64,000 nucleotides of DNA from Ctenosaura bakeri. Taxonomy: Eukaryota > Chordata > Lepidosauria > Squamata > Iguanidae. Every line of letters starts with the position of its first letter. Positions within the stretch are counted from its first letter, which is position 1. Below the pieces are notes generated by a model. It did no database searches. It was given only the letters and a program-made list of their open reading frames with translations, and was not told the origin of the DNA. Shown here in pieces: positions 32,553 through 44,564 of the stretch. The translations under genes and the position numbers were made by a program. The stretch lies in NCBI GenBank assembly GCA_948474755.1, contig CAOLHI010001659.1:372001-436000 (forward strand), written 5' to 3'.

Positions 32553-33440
32553 AAGTCTTTCACAGCCAGAATCCATAGGTTATTGTGGGTTTTCCAGGCT
32601 TTGAGGCTGTGTTCTATTAGTTTTTTCTCCTGACATTTTGCCTGCATCTGTGGCTGGCATCTTCAGAGGATCTGGTGGCATTGAAGTGAGACAGAGTAGT
32701 CTCCTGGTGGGAGCGAGCAATTTGCATGTGTTACAGTTGGCCTGTGTGATGGCCTATTGTTAAATGAGATATCCCCCAGGATGTATTGTTAGTCAGGGGA
32801 TATGCATAACAGTGCATTAAGTACATTAACAACCCATTGTATTGTTCCCTGTAGAGGGACCTCCAGACTCTGGATGGTGTCATTGGCCTATTTTTTAGTC
32901 TTGATTTTAGTATTCTTCAGTACTGATAGCCAAATCTTGTTTACTTTCTGAGTTTCTTCTTTCCTGTTGAAATTGTCCATGTGTTTATGGATTTCAATGG
33001 CCTCTCTGTGTAGTCTGACATAGTAGTTGTCAGAATGGTCTAGAATTTCTGTGCTTTCAAAAAGCATTCTGTGTCTGTGTCAGTCTGCAGTGTCTTTCAT
33101 GTTCTTTGATTCGTGTTTGGACACTGCGTTTTGTAGTCCCTATGTAGACTTGCCCACAGCTGCAAGGTATGCGGTAAACTCCAGCAGAAGTTAGAGAATC
33201 CCTCTTGTCCTTTGCTGAATGTAGCATGTGTTGAATTTTCTTGGTCAGTCTGTAGATTGTTTGGAGGTTATGTTTCTTCATCAGTTTCCCTATATGGTCA
33301 GTGACCCCTTTGATGTATGGTAAAAACACATTCCCTTCGGTTGGCTGCTTGTCTTCACTGCTGTGTTTTTTTCTGGGTCTTGAGGCCATCACACAGGCCA
33401 ACTGTAACACATGCAAATTGCTCCCTCCCACCCAGGGACT
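32553..33440 (-). mobile_element. Penelope-like retroelement, 3' part with inverted end piece
   Basis: Minus-strand sequence from 33385 to about 32553 encodes the end of a Penelope RT, a GIY-YIG endonuclease and the family's 3' tail ('taacctatggattctggctg' then 'ctttgac'). At 33384-33440 a 57-bp stretch of the 3' region (matching 32690-32752) is attached in the opposite orientation. Penelope elements are known for such inverted or tandem terminal arrangements. Just beyond, the DNA is CR1. Confidence 0.8.
33057..33385 (-). pseudogene. Penelope RT C-terminus with GIY-YIG endonuclease
   Basis: Encodes I-G-K-L-M-K-K-H-N-L-Q-T-I-Y-R, then S-A-G-V-Y-R-I-P-C-S-C-G-Q-V-Y-I-G, which contains the GIY (here G-V-Y) and Y-I-G halves, then T-K-R-S-V-Q-T-R-I-K-E-H with the catalytic Arg and helix. 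GIY-YIG nucleases cut the target for Penelope insertion. Beyond 33057 the frame shifts and the C-terminal part is broken. The open frame continues upstream into antisense Penelope and CR1 sequence, so the 204-codon frame (33671-33057) is an accidental chimera. Confidence 0.8.
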
Positions 33441-33740
33441 ACACAAGTGCTTAAAAACCTCCAAGGAAGGCGACTCCACTACACTCTGAGGCAGCACATT
33501 CCACTGCCAGACAGCCCTGTCTGTCAGGAAGTTCTTCCTGAGGTTCAGGTGGAATCTCCTTTCCTGCAGCTTGAATCCATTGCTCCTTGTCCTGGTCTCT
33601 GGAGCAGCAGAAAACAAGCCCTCTCCTTCCTCTACATGGCATCCCTTCAAATATTTAAACATGGCTATCATGTCCCCTCTTAACCTTCTCTTCTGCAGAC
33701 TAAATATACCCAGCTCTCATGGCTTCCATGCCTCTCACCA
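33441..33740 (-). mobile_element. CR1 LINE fragment A (host of a second CR1)
   Basis: Carries the CR1 ORF2 C-terminal block ([22 protein letters not shown]) on minus. It stops at 33740, and matching upstream sequence resumes at 35035, so fragments A and C (35035-35138) were one element. Confidence 0.85.
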
Positions 33741-35034
33741 TTTCATAGAATCATAGAATCATAGAAATGTAGAGTTGGAAGAGACCACAGGGGCCATCCA
33801 GTCCAACCCCCTGCCATGCAGGAACACCCTCAAAGCACTCCCGACAGATGGCCATCAAGCCTCTGCTTAAAAACCTCCAAGGAAGGAGACTCCACTACAC
33901 TCTGAGGCAGCAGATTCCACTGCCGGACAGCCCTGACTGTCAGGAAGTTCTTCCTGAGGTTCAGGTGGAATCTCCTTTCCTGCAGCTTGAATCCATTGCT
34001 CCTTGTCCTGGTCTCTAGAGCAGCAGAAAACAAGCCCTCTCCTTCCTCTACGTGGCATCCCTTCAAATATTTAAACATGGCTATCATGTCCCCTCTTAAC
34101 CTTCTCTTCTGCAGACTAAACATACCCAGCTCTCTAAGTCTATCCTCATAGGGCATGGCTTCCAGGCCTCTCACCATTTTGGTCACCCTCCTCTGGACTT
34201 GCTCTAGCTTGTCAATATCCTTCTTGAATTGGGGTGCCCAGAACTGGACACAGTATTCAAGATGGGGTCTAACCAAAGCAGAGTAGAGTGGTACCAGTAC
34301 CTCTCTCGATCTAGACACCATATTCCTATATTGATGCAGCCAAGAATTGCATTGGCTTTCTTGGCCGCCGCATCACACTGCTGACTCATGTTCAGCTTGT
34401 GATCTATGAAGACTCCTAGATCCCTTTCACACGTACTGCTATCCAGCCACGTGTCCCCCATCCTATATTTCTGTATTCCATTTTTTCTCCCTAAGTGTAG
34501 GACCTTATACTTCTCTCTGTTGAATTTCATTTTGTTAGCCTTGGCCCAGCTCTCCAATCTATCCAGGTCATTTTGAATTTTGATCCTGTCCTTTGGCGTA
34601 TTAGCAACCCCACCCAATTTGGTATCATCTGCAAATTTGATGAGCATGCCCTCTATTCCTTCATCCAAGTCATTGATAAAAATATTGAACAGCACTGGGC
34701 CCAGGACAGAACTCTGTGGCACCCCACTAGTCACTTCTCTCCAGGATGAAAAGCAGCCATTCGTGATCACCCTTTGGGTTCGGTCGGTCAACCAATTACA
34801 AATCCAACTAACAGTAGCCCTGTCCAGTCCACATTTTACTAGCTTCATTGCAAGAATGTCATGGGGAACTTTGTCGAAGGCCTTACTGAAATCGAGATAT
34901 GCTACATCCACAGCATTCCCTTCATCTATCAAGCTAGTAACTCTATCATAAAAAGAGATAAGATTAGTCTGGCATGACTTATTTTTGAGAAATCCATGTT
35001 GACTTCTCATGATTACTGCATTGCTTTCTAAATT
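33741..35034 (-). mobile_element. CR1 LINE fragment B, nested in fragment A/C
   Basis: It begins at its 3' end with the CR1 octamer repeat (complement catagaatcatagaatcata at about 33744-33763) and extends through 3' UTR and ORF2 to a 5' truncation near 35034. It interrupts another CR1 at the 'ccatt|ttggtc' position. Confidence 0.85.
33830..35010 (-). pseudogene. CR1 ORF2, RT palm to C-terminus
   Basis: Starts inside the RT: H-G-F-L-K-N-K-S-C, A-Y-L-D-F-S-K-A-F-D-K-V-P-H, T-S-G-V-P-Q-S-S-V-L-G-P (the usual Gly after Gln is Ser here), then the catalytic F-A-D-D-T-K at about 34655. It then continues through D-L-G-V and [10 protein letters not shown] to the C-terminal block and stop. One frameshift near 34310 separates two long open pieces (268 and 163 codons). 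There is no endonuclease domain because of 5' truncation. Confidence 0.9.
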
Positions 35035-35138
35035 TTGGTCGCCCTCCTCTGGACTTGCTCCAGCTTGTCATTATCCTTCTTGAATTGGGGTGCCCAGAAC
35101 TGGACACAGTATTTAAGATGAGGTCTAACCAAAGCAGA
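35035..35138 (-). mobile_element. CR1 LINE fragment C
   Basis: Matches 34192-34285 of fragment B with a few differences (complement of 'ctggacttgctccagcttgt' and on). It continues fragment A and ends where an L1 begins at 35139. Confidence 0.85.
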
Positions 35139-38100
35139 TTTAAAAATAATAAAAGGAAGATAGTATACTGTCGTTTAAATTATTTTGAACACGCAAACAA
35201 GCCTGGTAAATGGCTTGCTTATAAATTTAGAAAAGAAAGGGAAAAAAGAATTATACATAAACTGAAGAGTGGACAGAAAGAAGTTACAGAACAAAGAGAA
35301 ATTAAAAACATCTTTCAAAATTACTATAAAACTTTGTATCGAAAAGATTTACCACAACAGGTGGAGAATAGTACAACAAAGAAATATCTGGATAAGATAT
35401 TTCCGCAATATCTGGATAAGAAGAAAATTCCAAAAATATCGGAAGAACAAAAGAAATTGTTAAATGTAGATATCTCAATGGCAGAAGTGGCAGAAGCGAT
35501 TAAAAAGCTGAAACTATCTAAAGCACCCGGACCAGATGGATACACAGCATGTTTTTACAAGACATTTCAGTCAGAGATACTACAACCTTTGACTAAGATG
35601 TTAAATGAAATTAGACAAGAAGGGATACCAGCAACATGGAAATATGCTAATATAGTATTAATCCCAAAAGAGGGGAAAGACCATCGACAACCAGAAAACT
35701 ATTGAGCCATATCTCTACTAAACACAGATTACAAAATTTTCACAACCATTCTGGCTGAAAGATTTAAAAAGATTCTTCAGAATGTTATACATTCGGACCA
35801 AAATGGCTTTTTGCCAAATAGGCAGTGGAGAAACAATACAAGAACTCTTTTAAACGTGATTGAACATTTCAATAAAAGAAATTTTAAAAAAATGGCTATT
35901 CTCTTCCTCGATGCAGAAAAAGCATTTGATAACCTTAGATGGTCATTCATGATAGAAGTATTAAAAAGAATGGAATGTGGAGAGAATTTTACTGGATGGA
36001 TAGAACAGATTTATAGAGAACAACGAGCTAAACTTATAATAAATGGTGAGTTATCAGAAGAGATTAAGATCTGCAAAGGAACAAGACAAGGGTGTCCAAT
36101 TTCTCCCCTTTTATTCAGAGCCACACTGGAAATATTAAATAACAGCATTTGATCAAGCTCAGAAATAAAAGGAATCAAAATTAAAGGTCAGGAACACAAA
36201 CTCAGAGCGTTTGCAGATGACCTGGCATTTTTTATCGAGGAGCCAACAGGGATCAAGGAACTGATAAAGGAATTAAGAAGATTTGGAGAAGCGGCTGGTC
36301 TAAAAATAAATAAAGATAAATCGTATATAATGACAAAAAATATGAGACAAAGAGAAAAAGAAGAGATTACTAAAATGGCAGGAATTAAGATAGAGAAAAA
36401 AATAAAATATTTGGGATTATACTTTACTGAAAGCAACAAAGACTTATTCGATAACAATTATAGTAGAACCTGGAAAGAAATAGCAGAAGAAATAAAAAAA
36501 TGGGCCAACTTAAATTTATCACTATTGGGACGTATAGCGGCAATAAAAATGAATATTTTACCTAAATTAAATGTCTTATTTCAAATTTTTCCAATTATCA
36601 TGAATGATAAACTGATTCAAAAATGGGAAAGAGAACTATCCAAATTTATATGGTCCGGGAAAAAGCCAAGAATCAAATGGAAGGTGTTAACAGATCAGAA
36701 GGAGAGAGGTGAATGTGGCTTACCAGACCTGAAGCTATATTGCCATGCAAATGTAATGAGTTGGCTACAAGATTGGGTTACTCTTAAAGATAAAAGACTT
36801 TTAACCCTAGAGGGATCGAACATGAGATTTGGATTTCATGCCTACCTATGGTATTGTAAGGAAAAAATAGAATTTCCGAACCATTACATAAGAAGATTGC
36901 TAATTAAAGTGTGGAGAAACGTAAAGAAGTCTACATATAATAAATTACCTCTTTGGTTATCTCCACAAGAAGCCTATATGGGAAATGGTCAGATCCGAAT
37001 CAGGAGTGGATAAGGTATAAAGATCTAATATTACAAGATAAACAAGAAGGAATAAGAATTCAAACACAGGAAGAACTAACCGCACAAGGTTTTAAACTCA
37101 GTTGGTTCCCATATTTACAACTGAAGGAACACTATATGATGGACCAAAAACTAGAAAGCATATCCACACAAAAAACATATAATGAGTTGGAAAACATTGT
37201 TTTCACCAAAACAAAACAAAAAATTTCACAATTTTATAAATATTTCTTAACTTGAAAATTAGAGGATGAAACAGTAAAAGATGTTATGATAAAATGGGCG
37301 CGTAACTTCCAACATGAGATTCCAATTATACATTGGAAAACAACATGGAGAAACATGAATGAGTTTATGACCTCACAAGATTTAAAGGAGAATTTTGTTA
37401 AAATGATGTACAGATGTTATCTCACACCAGAAAAGATTGACAAAATATACCGTACTGGGAATAATAAATGTTGGAAATGTAAAGATAACATTGGCACATT
37501 TTATCATGTATGGTGGACATGCCTTAAAGCAAAGCAATATTGGATTAAGATACACGAAGCATTGAAGAAAATGTTTAAGGCCTCATTCCCTATGCTACCA
37601 GAATTATATTTGTTAAATATGACATATATGTTGGATAATAATCAGGGGCAGCAAAACAAAAGGATAATATTATATTTAATAACTTCGGCTAGAATGGTGT
37701 TTGGTTGAGTTTGGAAAATGCCTTTTGTTCCGGATATGGAACAATGGAAGATAAAAATATTAGAGATGAAACAGTTCAATATATTTTCTCATTATTTAAA
37801 AGAGAAAAATATCGAGGTTTTGGAGGAACAATGGCAATCGGTAATGGCATATGTAATCGAATAAAATACGAACAGTGATGAAAGGTATGTGAAGAGATGA
37901 AGTAAGAGAATGTACGTATGTATAAAAAGAAGGAAATAGATACAAATTATGGTTAAGAAAGAAATATACTGATCGTGACAAATATAGATAGTCTTTACAT
38001 GCTAGTAATTCATGTATTTTACATATAATTTTTGATAAAGATATTAAATTAAATGTGAACTCTAACAGTAGAAAAGAGAAGACTAGTAGAAATAAGGAAA

Positions 38101-38345
38101 TTACATAAGGTAAAAAGAAGAAGTGAAAATAAAATCACATAGGGTAGATAGCAAAGGAAGTCAAGGTAAATTAAGTAAACTGTTACATAAAAAATGTAAG
38201 AAACAAACGGGAATTTGTAAATAAGTATATATATATATATATTGGAAATTATTGTGAATGATTGATATGTAAGTCACCATTTGTTTCATTTTTATTTTTA
38301 TTTATATGTTTATATTTTATAGAAAAATAAAATGGAAAAAATATA
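35139..38345 (+). mobile_element. 5'-truncated L1, 3.2 kb
   Basis: It begins in the ORF2 linker between endonuclease and RT, and ends in a 3' UTR with A-rich tail (38320-38345), after an (AT)n run at 38224-38241. It entered CR1 fragment C. CR1 does not resume on the right, so the target duplication could not be found. Confidence 0.9.
35150..37863 (+). pseudogene. L1 ORF2 from linker to C-terminus
   Basis: In order: F-E-H-A-N-K-P-G-K-W-L-A-Y, K-A-P-G-P-D-G-Y-T-A (35521-35550), F-L-D-A-E-K-A-F-D (about 35905-35930), G-T-R-Q-G-C-P-I-S-P-L-L (36079-36115), A-F-A-D-D (36207-36221). Then come the C-terminal blocks G-R-I-A-A-I-K-M-N, K-K-P-R-I-K-W, W-L-S-P-Q-E-A-Y and the knuckle C-W-K-C ... H ... 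C (37470-37530). The main breaks are stops at 35704, 36150, 37253 and 37706 and a frameshift at 37000. The catalytic Asp pair is preserved. This is the second most complete ORF2 in the window. Confidence 0.9.
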
Positions 38346-38399
38346 TGGATTGTGAGCAAAGGAAACAATCCTTGGAAAGAAGGGTCTTTTAAGACATCA

Positions 38400-39570
38400 G
38401 AACCATTCAGTACATTGCACAACACCTATTGGGCACAGTGTAAGGAGAGGTCCATTTTAGCCCCTCCAACGAAGTGATGGCAGCTTGGGGTTTTTGGATG
38501 GATCTAAATGAGGCCTCAAGCCCCATCCAAGAACTCTCAAAAATGTCTAAGAGGCAGGCCACTGAATCAGAACACCTATGGGCACAAAACACCACAGTGC
38601 TGGTAGATATTTTTTTTTAATCTGCCATACAGGGGGCCTGCACAAATTAGAAAATGCCTCACTGCAGATTCAGGCACTTCGGGACAAGATAGTTACATTG
38701 GAAGAGGAGTATGCTAAGGCACAGCATGATGCCCATTATCAGGTCAAAGTGCAACATGAAAGTGTTAGCAAAGAAGCCTGCAACTGCTCAGCTGTCCCAA
38801 AAACTGACCACCAAAGAAGCTATCATCATGACCATCTGTCTGGAGACTCTTCCTCTCTCCCTGCATACATTCCAAAGGAATCTTTGCTGGAGGAAGTGCT
38901 CCCACTGGCCCCCTACAATCTAGAGTGGGAAGAGTCTGCATTGCTCTATCCCATCAAAACCAAATCACTTATCACATGCTGAGTCAATGACCAGCTGGAG
39001 TAACAGGATGTCAAGGAGAGATTCTCTTGGTCTGTCATGGAGATCAGGCCATCTCTGAGTGGCTAGGTCTCCTTAATAAGGATAAAGGGATTGTGTGGCT
39101 CAATGCCCACATGCATCCCACAACCAATAGCCAAGACCTCATCCAGCTTGCCTTATTCTGCATTTCCCCTACAGATCTGCCAGCCTTAGAATTTGCTTTG
39201 GCCGCTTGTAATTTGGCCATGCTGGATATGTGCTGAGGATGTGGGAGGTTATCTAGCTCCTTTGTTTGGGACAGGTGACTAATGCTCTTTATGTAATGGA
39301 ACACCAGGCTCCTGGTGAGACTCCAGAGGCATTTTTTGCTGAGAAGAAGCTGCTGGCAATTCTGGCAAGCATAGTGTGGCTCACTGGGGACTTTTGATTT
39401 TGATGAATTAAAAATGCTCCTGTATGAAGGCTTGAAATCTCAGAACAAAATGGCCTGGGACCCCTTGACATTACCAAGATCCAATGGGATGACTTCTGCG
39501 AGATGATCACACAGGTGGTCAATTTACTTAGAGAGTAAGGGGCCCTGAGACACACAAAGATCACCTAGAA
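38400..39570 (+). other. Possible gag-like remnant of an LTR retrotransposon
   Basis: Broken plus-strand frames (38578-38982, 39027-39236, then pieces to 39540) include a Leu/Glu heptad stretch (L-Q-I-Q-A-L-R-D-K-I) and a late stretch L-Y-E-G-L-K-S ... D-F-C-E-M-I-T-Q-V-V-N-L-L-R-E. The latter is reminiscent of the end of a Ty3/Gypsy capsid. No knuckle, protease or LTR is visible. This is a guess from pattern only. Confidence 0.3.
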
Positions 39571-40008
39571 AGACATGGATCCCAGGTCATAAAAACCCAG
39601 CCAACCGAAACCATATAGCAATGATAGCTCACACACACAATACAACAGAGTGGGTTGTCCAGGAAACATGGTTCCTTAACTTTGTTACAGAAGGTATATT
39701 AAGTTTCAGCAATTCAGCCTTATTTCTGAAAACTTTCTCTCAGAGTCTTCCTCATCTATTGCTCTCAAAATGGAACTGGAGCTGGGATGTCTCTGCCATA
39801 TAGGTACACTGATTCAATGATCTAAACTCTCTACTATACAATGAAGATTGGGTTAGATCTGAATCCATGAACATCCATATTCTGACACAAGGTACATACA
39901 CCTTGGAGCATTCAAGAAGAAAGCTCTAGAACCTAGTGTTACATTTTTCCTCACAGGAACACTTTTCTCTGTTTTCTAAGAATTCCATGGAAGTTAGGAT
40001 GTCTTTTC

Positions 40009-40250
40009 AAAAGGAGTCCTGGTGGCGCAGTGGTTAAATACCAGTACTGCAAGTCACAAGGTTGTGAGTTCGATCCTGCCCGGCTCCAAGGTTGACTCAG
40101 CCTTCCATCCTTTCGTAGGTTGGTAAAATGAGTACCCAGCTTGTTGGGGGCATGTATAGAAATGTTTCGAAATACATGCTATTTGTAAGTTGTTCGCTGC
40201 CTTGATCCATATGGAGAGGCGGGGTATAAATAAAAAAATATATATATAAG
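40009..40250 (+). mobile_element. tRNA-derived SINE in the tandem array
   Basis: A-box tggcgcagtgg (40022-40032) and B-box gagttcgatcc (40067-40077) mark an internal pol III promoter. A tRNA-unrelated body follows, with the tail 'gaggcggggtataaataaa' and a short AT repeat. It interrupts one unit of the array. The body is too long and the fold incomplete for a tRNA gene. Confidence 0.8.
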
Positions 40251-41375
40251 TGCATTCAAACAGGGATGAGGTCTGCATCATGCATTTAAGAGACTTTGCT
40301 CCCTTTGTCATATATTGGTCAGGTTAGCTTTTGAATGTCTGAGAGAAATGACACACCTATGAGTTCTATGCAACTAACCTTAGTTTATACAGAGATAGCC
40401 TAGATGAAGATCATTCCCCTGCCCTCTGCTCCATGTAATGTAGGATATATAACTAAGATTATCTGGATGTTAGATATGTAAATACTTCATGCAAAAAGAT
40501 TGACTTTCTTACAGAAGCTATTCAGCCCTAATTCCTGACAGCTTTGTCTTCCTCATCTATCTTTCACAAAATGGAATTGGAGCTGGGATGTCTCTGCTAT
40601 ATAGGTGTACTAATTCAGTGTTACTATCTACTCTGCTATACAATGAAGATTGGGTTAGATCTGTATCCACCAGCATCCATATTCTGACAGATTTTGGAGC
40701 ATTCAACGCTAAACTCCTAGAACCTAGGGTTATGTCTTTCCTCACATGAACACTTCTGTTTTTGAAGAATTCAATGAAAGTTGGGGTGTCTCTTCAGTAT
40801 AACCAGATTCAAACAGGAATGAAGTCTCCCTCTTGTGCTGTTAAAAGACTTTCCTCCCTTTCCTACATATTGCGCAAATTGGTCTGTAATTGTCTGAGAG
40901 ATGGAAAGGCAGATCTGAATGCTGTGCATGGAACCTTAGTTTGGACTGGAATGGCCTCAGTGAAGATCATTTTCTTGCCCTCTGCTATATGTAATGTAGG
41001 ATGCATCAATGAGCTTATTGGTATGTTTGATATATGAATGCTTAATGCAAAAGGATTGACTTGGTTACAAAAGGTATATTAGGTTTCAACAATTCAGCCC
41101 TCATTCCTGAAAACTTTCAGCATTGTTCTCAAAATGAAACTGGAGCTCAGATGTCTCTGCCATATAGATACACTCATTTAGTGAGCCAAACTCTCTACTC
41201 TGCTCTATGATGAAGATTCGGTTAGATCTCTATCCACCAACATCCATATTCTGACACAAGGAACGTACACTTTGGAGCATTCAGGTAGAAAGACCTAGAA
41301 CTAATGTTATGTTTCTCCTCACTGGAACACTTTTCTATGTTTTCTAAGAATTCAATGGAAGTTAGGATGTCTCTT

Positions 41376-42248
41376 TGTTATCATGGTTATGATATGTCTG
41401 GTAAGAGCACTAGATATCCTTTTGATATCAAATAATTTGGCCTTTGCTTGACCTTTCCTGCCATCTCACTCCACATGTTTGCTGAGGTCTCTGGGACTAG
41501 CACATACGGGTGCGGCCATTAATGACTGTACATTCCAAAACCTCATTCAGGCTAGCAACTTAAGCCTCTCTGTTGCTTTAGGGAAAAACCTCCCTGCAAA
41601 CCAGCTCTGCTTGGCTCGGAGTTACACAAAGCCCTGCAGCCAAGAGCCAAGCCATTCCTTTATGTTGGGCCATCAATGTACCGGCCACGCTATTGTCATC
41701 AAGAGCTAAACCAATCATGCTAAACTTGATCTTTTCCAAATCCTTTGTTCAGCTCCAAACTCCCTTTGTTCTCACTGAGCATAACATAGCCTGTAGGTAA
41801 ACTCCACCCTATAAAAGGTCCCCACTTTTGGGACTTCCTTGGACTACTTTGGACTTCCATCCCGCCTTGCTGCCGGTTTGTCTATGGAGCTCCCCTCAGC
41901 CAGCCACGCTGAGCTTTCTTCCCCGGAACCCCATCTTTTTCTCCAGGACTACGAGACCAGGTGTCGTATTGCCTTTCCCTAAAAGCCCCATTTCTGTTTC
42001 CAAGTTAGCTAGTGTGTGTGTTGTTTTACTTGCTGTTTATCTTTCAATAAAACTGTTATTTTGGTTACTTTTAAACTTCCTTGTCTGCTCTCTGACCTGA
42101 AGCCGTAGACATTGGGTTAAAAGATCCTTGCTAAAGTTACCCTGCCTCTCGTTTAGCTAAGAGAATGCTCAAGTTTAATTTCCCCAACTTGTGTTTTTAT
42201 TTGGTAATTTGGGTGCCCCTCCCGGGACCCCCAACATACAGGGTAACA
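41376..42248 (+). mobile_element. Solo LTR, 873 bp, in the tandem array
   Basis: Ends are TGTTATCA and GGTAACA, with TGTTA/TAACA inverted termini. A 4-bp duplication tctt flanks it (41372-41375 and 42249-42252). It has a TATA box at 41810-41816 and AATAAA at 42046-42051. Removing LTR and one tctt gives gatgtctt-ca.cataac, the normal array sequence. A 4-bp duplication is typical of gamma-type retroviruses, but no internal sequence is left to confirm that. Confidence 0.85.
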
Positions 42249-44065
42249 TCTTCACCATAACTAGAGTTAAAGAGGGATAAAGTCTGCCTCGTGCATTTAA
42301 GAGATGTTGTTCCCTTGTCACATACTGGTAAAGTTAGCTTTAGAATGTCTGAGAGAAGTAAAGACCCCTAGGAGTTCTGCGCAAGGAACCTTAGTTTGTA
42401 CTGAGATGGCCTAGGTGAAGATCATTCCCCTGCCCTCTGGTCTATGCAATGTAGGATGCATGACTAAGTTTATCTGGATGTTAGATGTGTAAATGCTTCA
42501 TGAGTAAGACTGACTTTGTTACAGAAGGTATATTAGGTTTCAGCAATTCAGCCTTCATTTCTGAAGACTTGTCTTCCTCATCTATCTCCCCCAAAATAGA
42601 ACAGTTGCTGAGACATCTCTGCTATATAGGTATACTCATTTATCGCTCCTAAAGCTCTACTCTGCTGTAGGATTAAGATTGGTTTAGATCTGTACTCACC
42701 AACATCCACGTTCTGAGACACTTTGGAGCATTGAACTCTAAACTCCTAGAACCTAGTGTTACCTTTTAACTCCAATTAACAATTCTGCTGTCATTCCTGA
42801 AAACTTTCTCTCAGAATATTCCTCATCTATTGTTCTCAAAAAGAAACTGGAGCTGGGATGTCTCTGCCAAATAGGTTACACTCATTTGTCCAAACTCTCT
42901 ACTCTGTTATACAACAAAGATTGGGTTATATCTTTATCCATCAACATCCACATTCTGACACAAGGTACACACTTTGACACACTTTGGAGCCATCAAGTAG
43001 AGAACCCTAGAACCTAGTATTACATAGTTCCTGACATGAACACTTTTGTATGCATTCTAAGAATTCAGTGAAAGTTAAGATGTCTCTTCAGTATAAGTAG
43101 ATTCAAACAGGGATGAAATCTCCCTCATGCTTTGAAGAGATTTTGCTTTCGTTGTCACATATTGGCCAAGTCAGCCCTTGAATCTCTGAGAGGAGAAAGA
43201 CATCTATGAGTTCTGTGCAGGGAACATTAGTTTGAACTGAGATAGACTAGGTGAAGATAATTCTTCTGCCCTCTCCTCTATGCACTGTAAGATACATAAC
43301 TAAGTTTATCTGGATATTACATATAAAAAGGCAGCAGGAAAAAAGATTGTTACATAGGGTATACTAGGTTTCAGTGATTCAGCCCCCATTCCTGAAGACC
43401 AGGTCTTCCCCATCTCACAAAATGAAACTTCAGCTGTGATGTCTCTGTTATACAGGTATACTTATTCAGCGTTCCTAACTCTCTACTCTGGTATACAATG
43501 AATATTGGGCTAGATCAGTATTCACCAACATCCACATTCTGAGATACTATTGGAGCATTGAACTCTGAACTATTACAACCTAGTGTTATCTTTCAACTTA
43601 CATGAACATTTTTGTTTTGCGAATTTAATGAGCGTTGGTTTGCCTCTCCAGGATACCTAGATGTAAACAAAGATGAATGTGCAGATTCTGACTTTGCTCC
43701 CCTTGCAATATAATGGGCAAAAGTAGCATATAATTGTCTGAGAGAAGGAAAGACACTTATGAGTTCTGTGCAAAGAACCTTAGTTTCTACTGAAATGGCC
43801 TTGGTTAAGATCATTTTCCCATCCTCCACACTATGCAAGGTAGGATGCATAACTAAACCTATCTGGATGTTTCATACATTCATGCATTCATCATGCCTTG
43901 CATACTTTCTTCTATTACAAATATTCAAACAAAAAGATTGAGTTTGTTACACAAGGTATATTAGGTATCAGCAATTCAGCCCTAATTCCTGAAAACTTTC
44001 TTTCAGTGTTTTCCTCAGCTATCATTCTCAAATTTAAACTGGAGCTGGGATGTCTGTGCACATTC

Positions 44066-44376
44066 TGTCAGGAACTGAATCCACACACACAAATTGTACA
44101 GTGAATAAACAATATTTATTTGAGTAAGATACATCATACCAGACTTCAGTGAAAAGACTCAAATTCAAAAGCAAAAGCCAGGCCTTTAGGTTCCCCCCTT
44201 TTCCTCTACCTTTTCCAAGAGACCTTGAAGCTGTCAGAGTCAGGCAGAGCTTATCAGTGCATTCCTAGCTATTGTTTATCTAACAGTCTCTGGTTCCTAG
44301 GCTTCTTGGTTTTAGCAAGCTGCTACTTATGCTGGACTATATATCCCATTACTATAATAAGGAGGGCATCCCAACA
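44066..44376 (-). mobile_element. Solo LTR, 311 bp, in the tandem array
   Basis: Plus-strand ends are TGTCAGGAAC and GCATCCCAACA, flanked by the 5-bp duplication cattc (44061-44065 and 44377-44381). On minus there are a TATA-like ggatatatag (near 44345) and AATAAA (near 44117), so the LTR is oriented leftwards. The right flank continues the array text 'cattctgagacactttggag'. Confidence 0.8.
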
Positions 44377-44564
44377 CATTCTGAGACACTTTGGAGTAGT
44401 GAACTCAAACTAAAACAACCCAGTGTTATCTTACAACTCACATGAACATTTCTCTGTTTTGCAGATTCCATGAGGGTTGGTATGCCTCTTAAGGATACCT
44501 AGATGTAAACAAGGATGAATCTAGCTCTTGTGCACATTCTGACTTTGCTCCCCATGCAATAAGA

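Noticed and set aside
33057..33671. A 204-codon frame that could be read as a fusion protein with a GIY-YIG nuclease
   Set aside because: Its first part is CR1 C-terminus and then antisense Penelope. The join is at transposon boundaries and there is no promoter or start context.
35055..35705. A 216-codon frame as a single gene
   Set aside because: The first ~28 codons are antisense CR1; the rest is L1 ORF2.
40009..40085. A tRNA gene
   Set aside because: A and B boxes are present, but the arms do not fold as a tRNA and a SINE body and tail follow.
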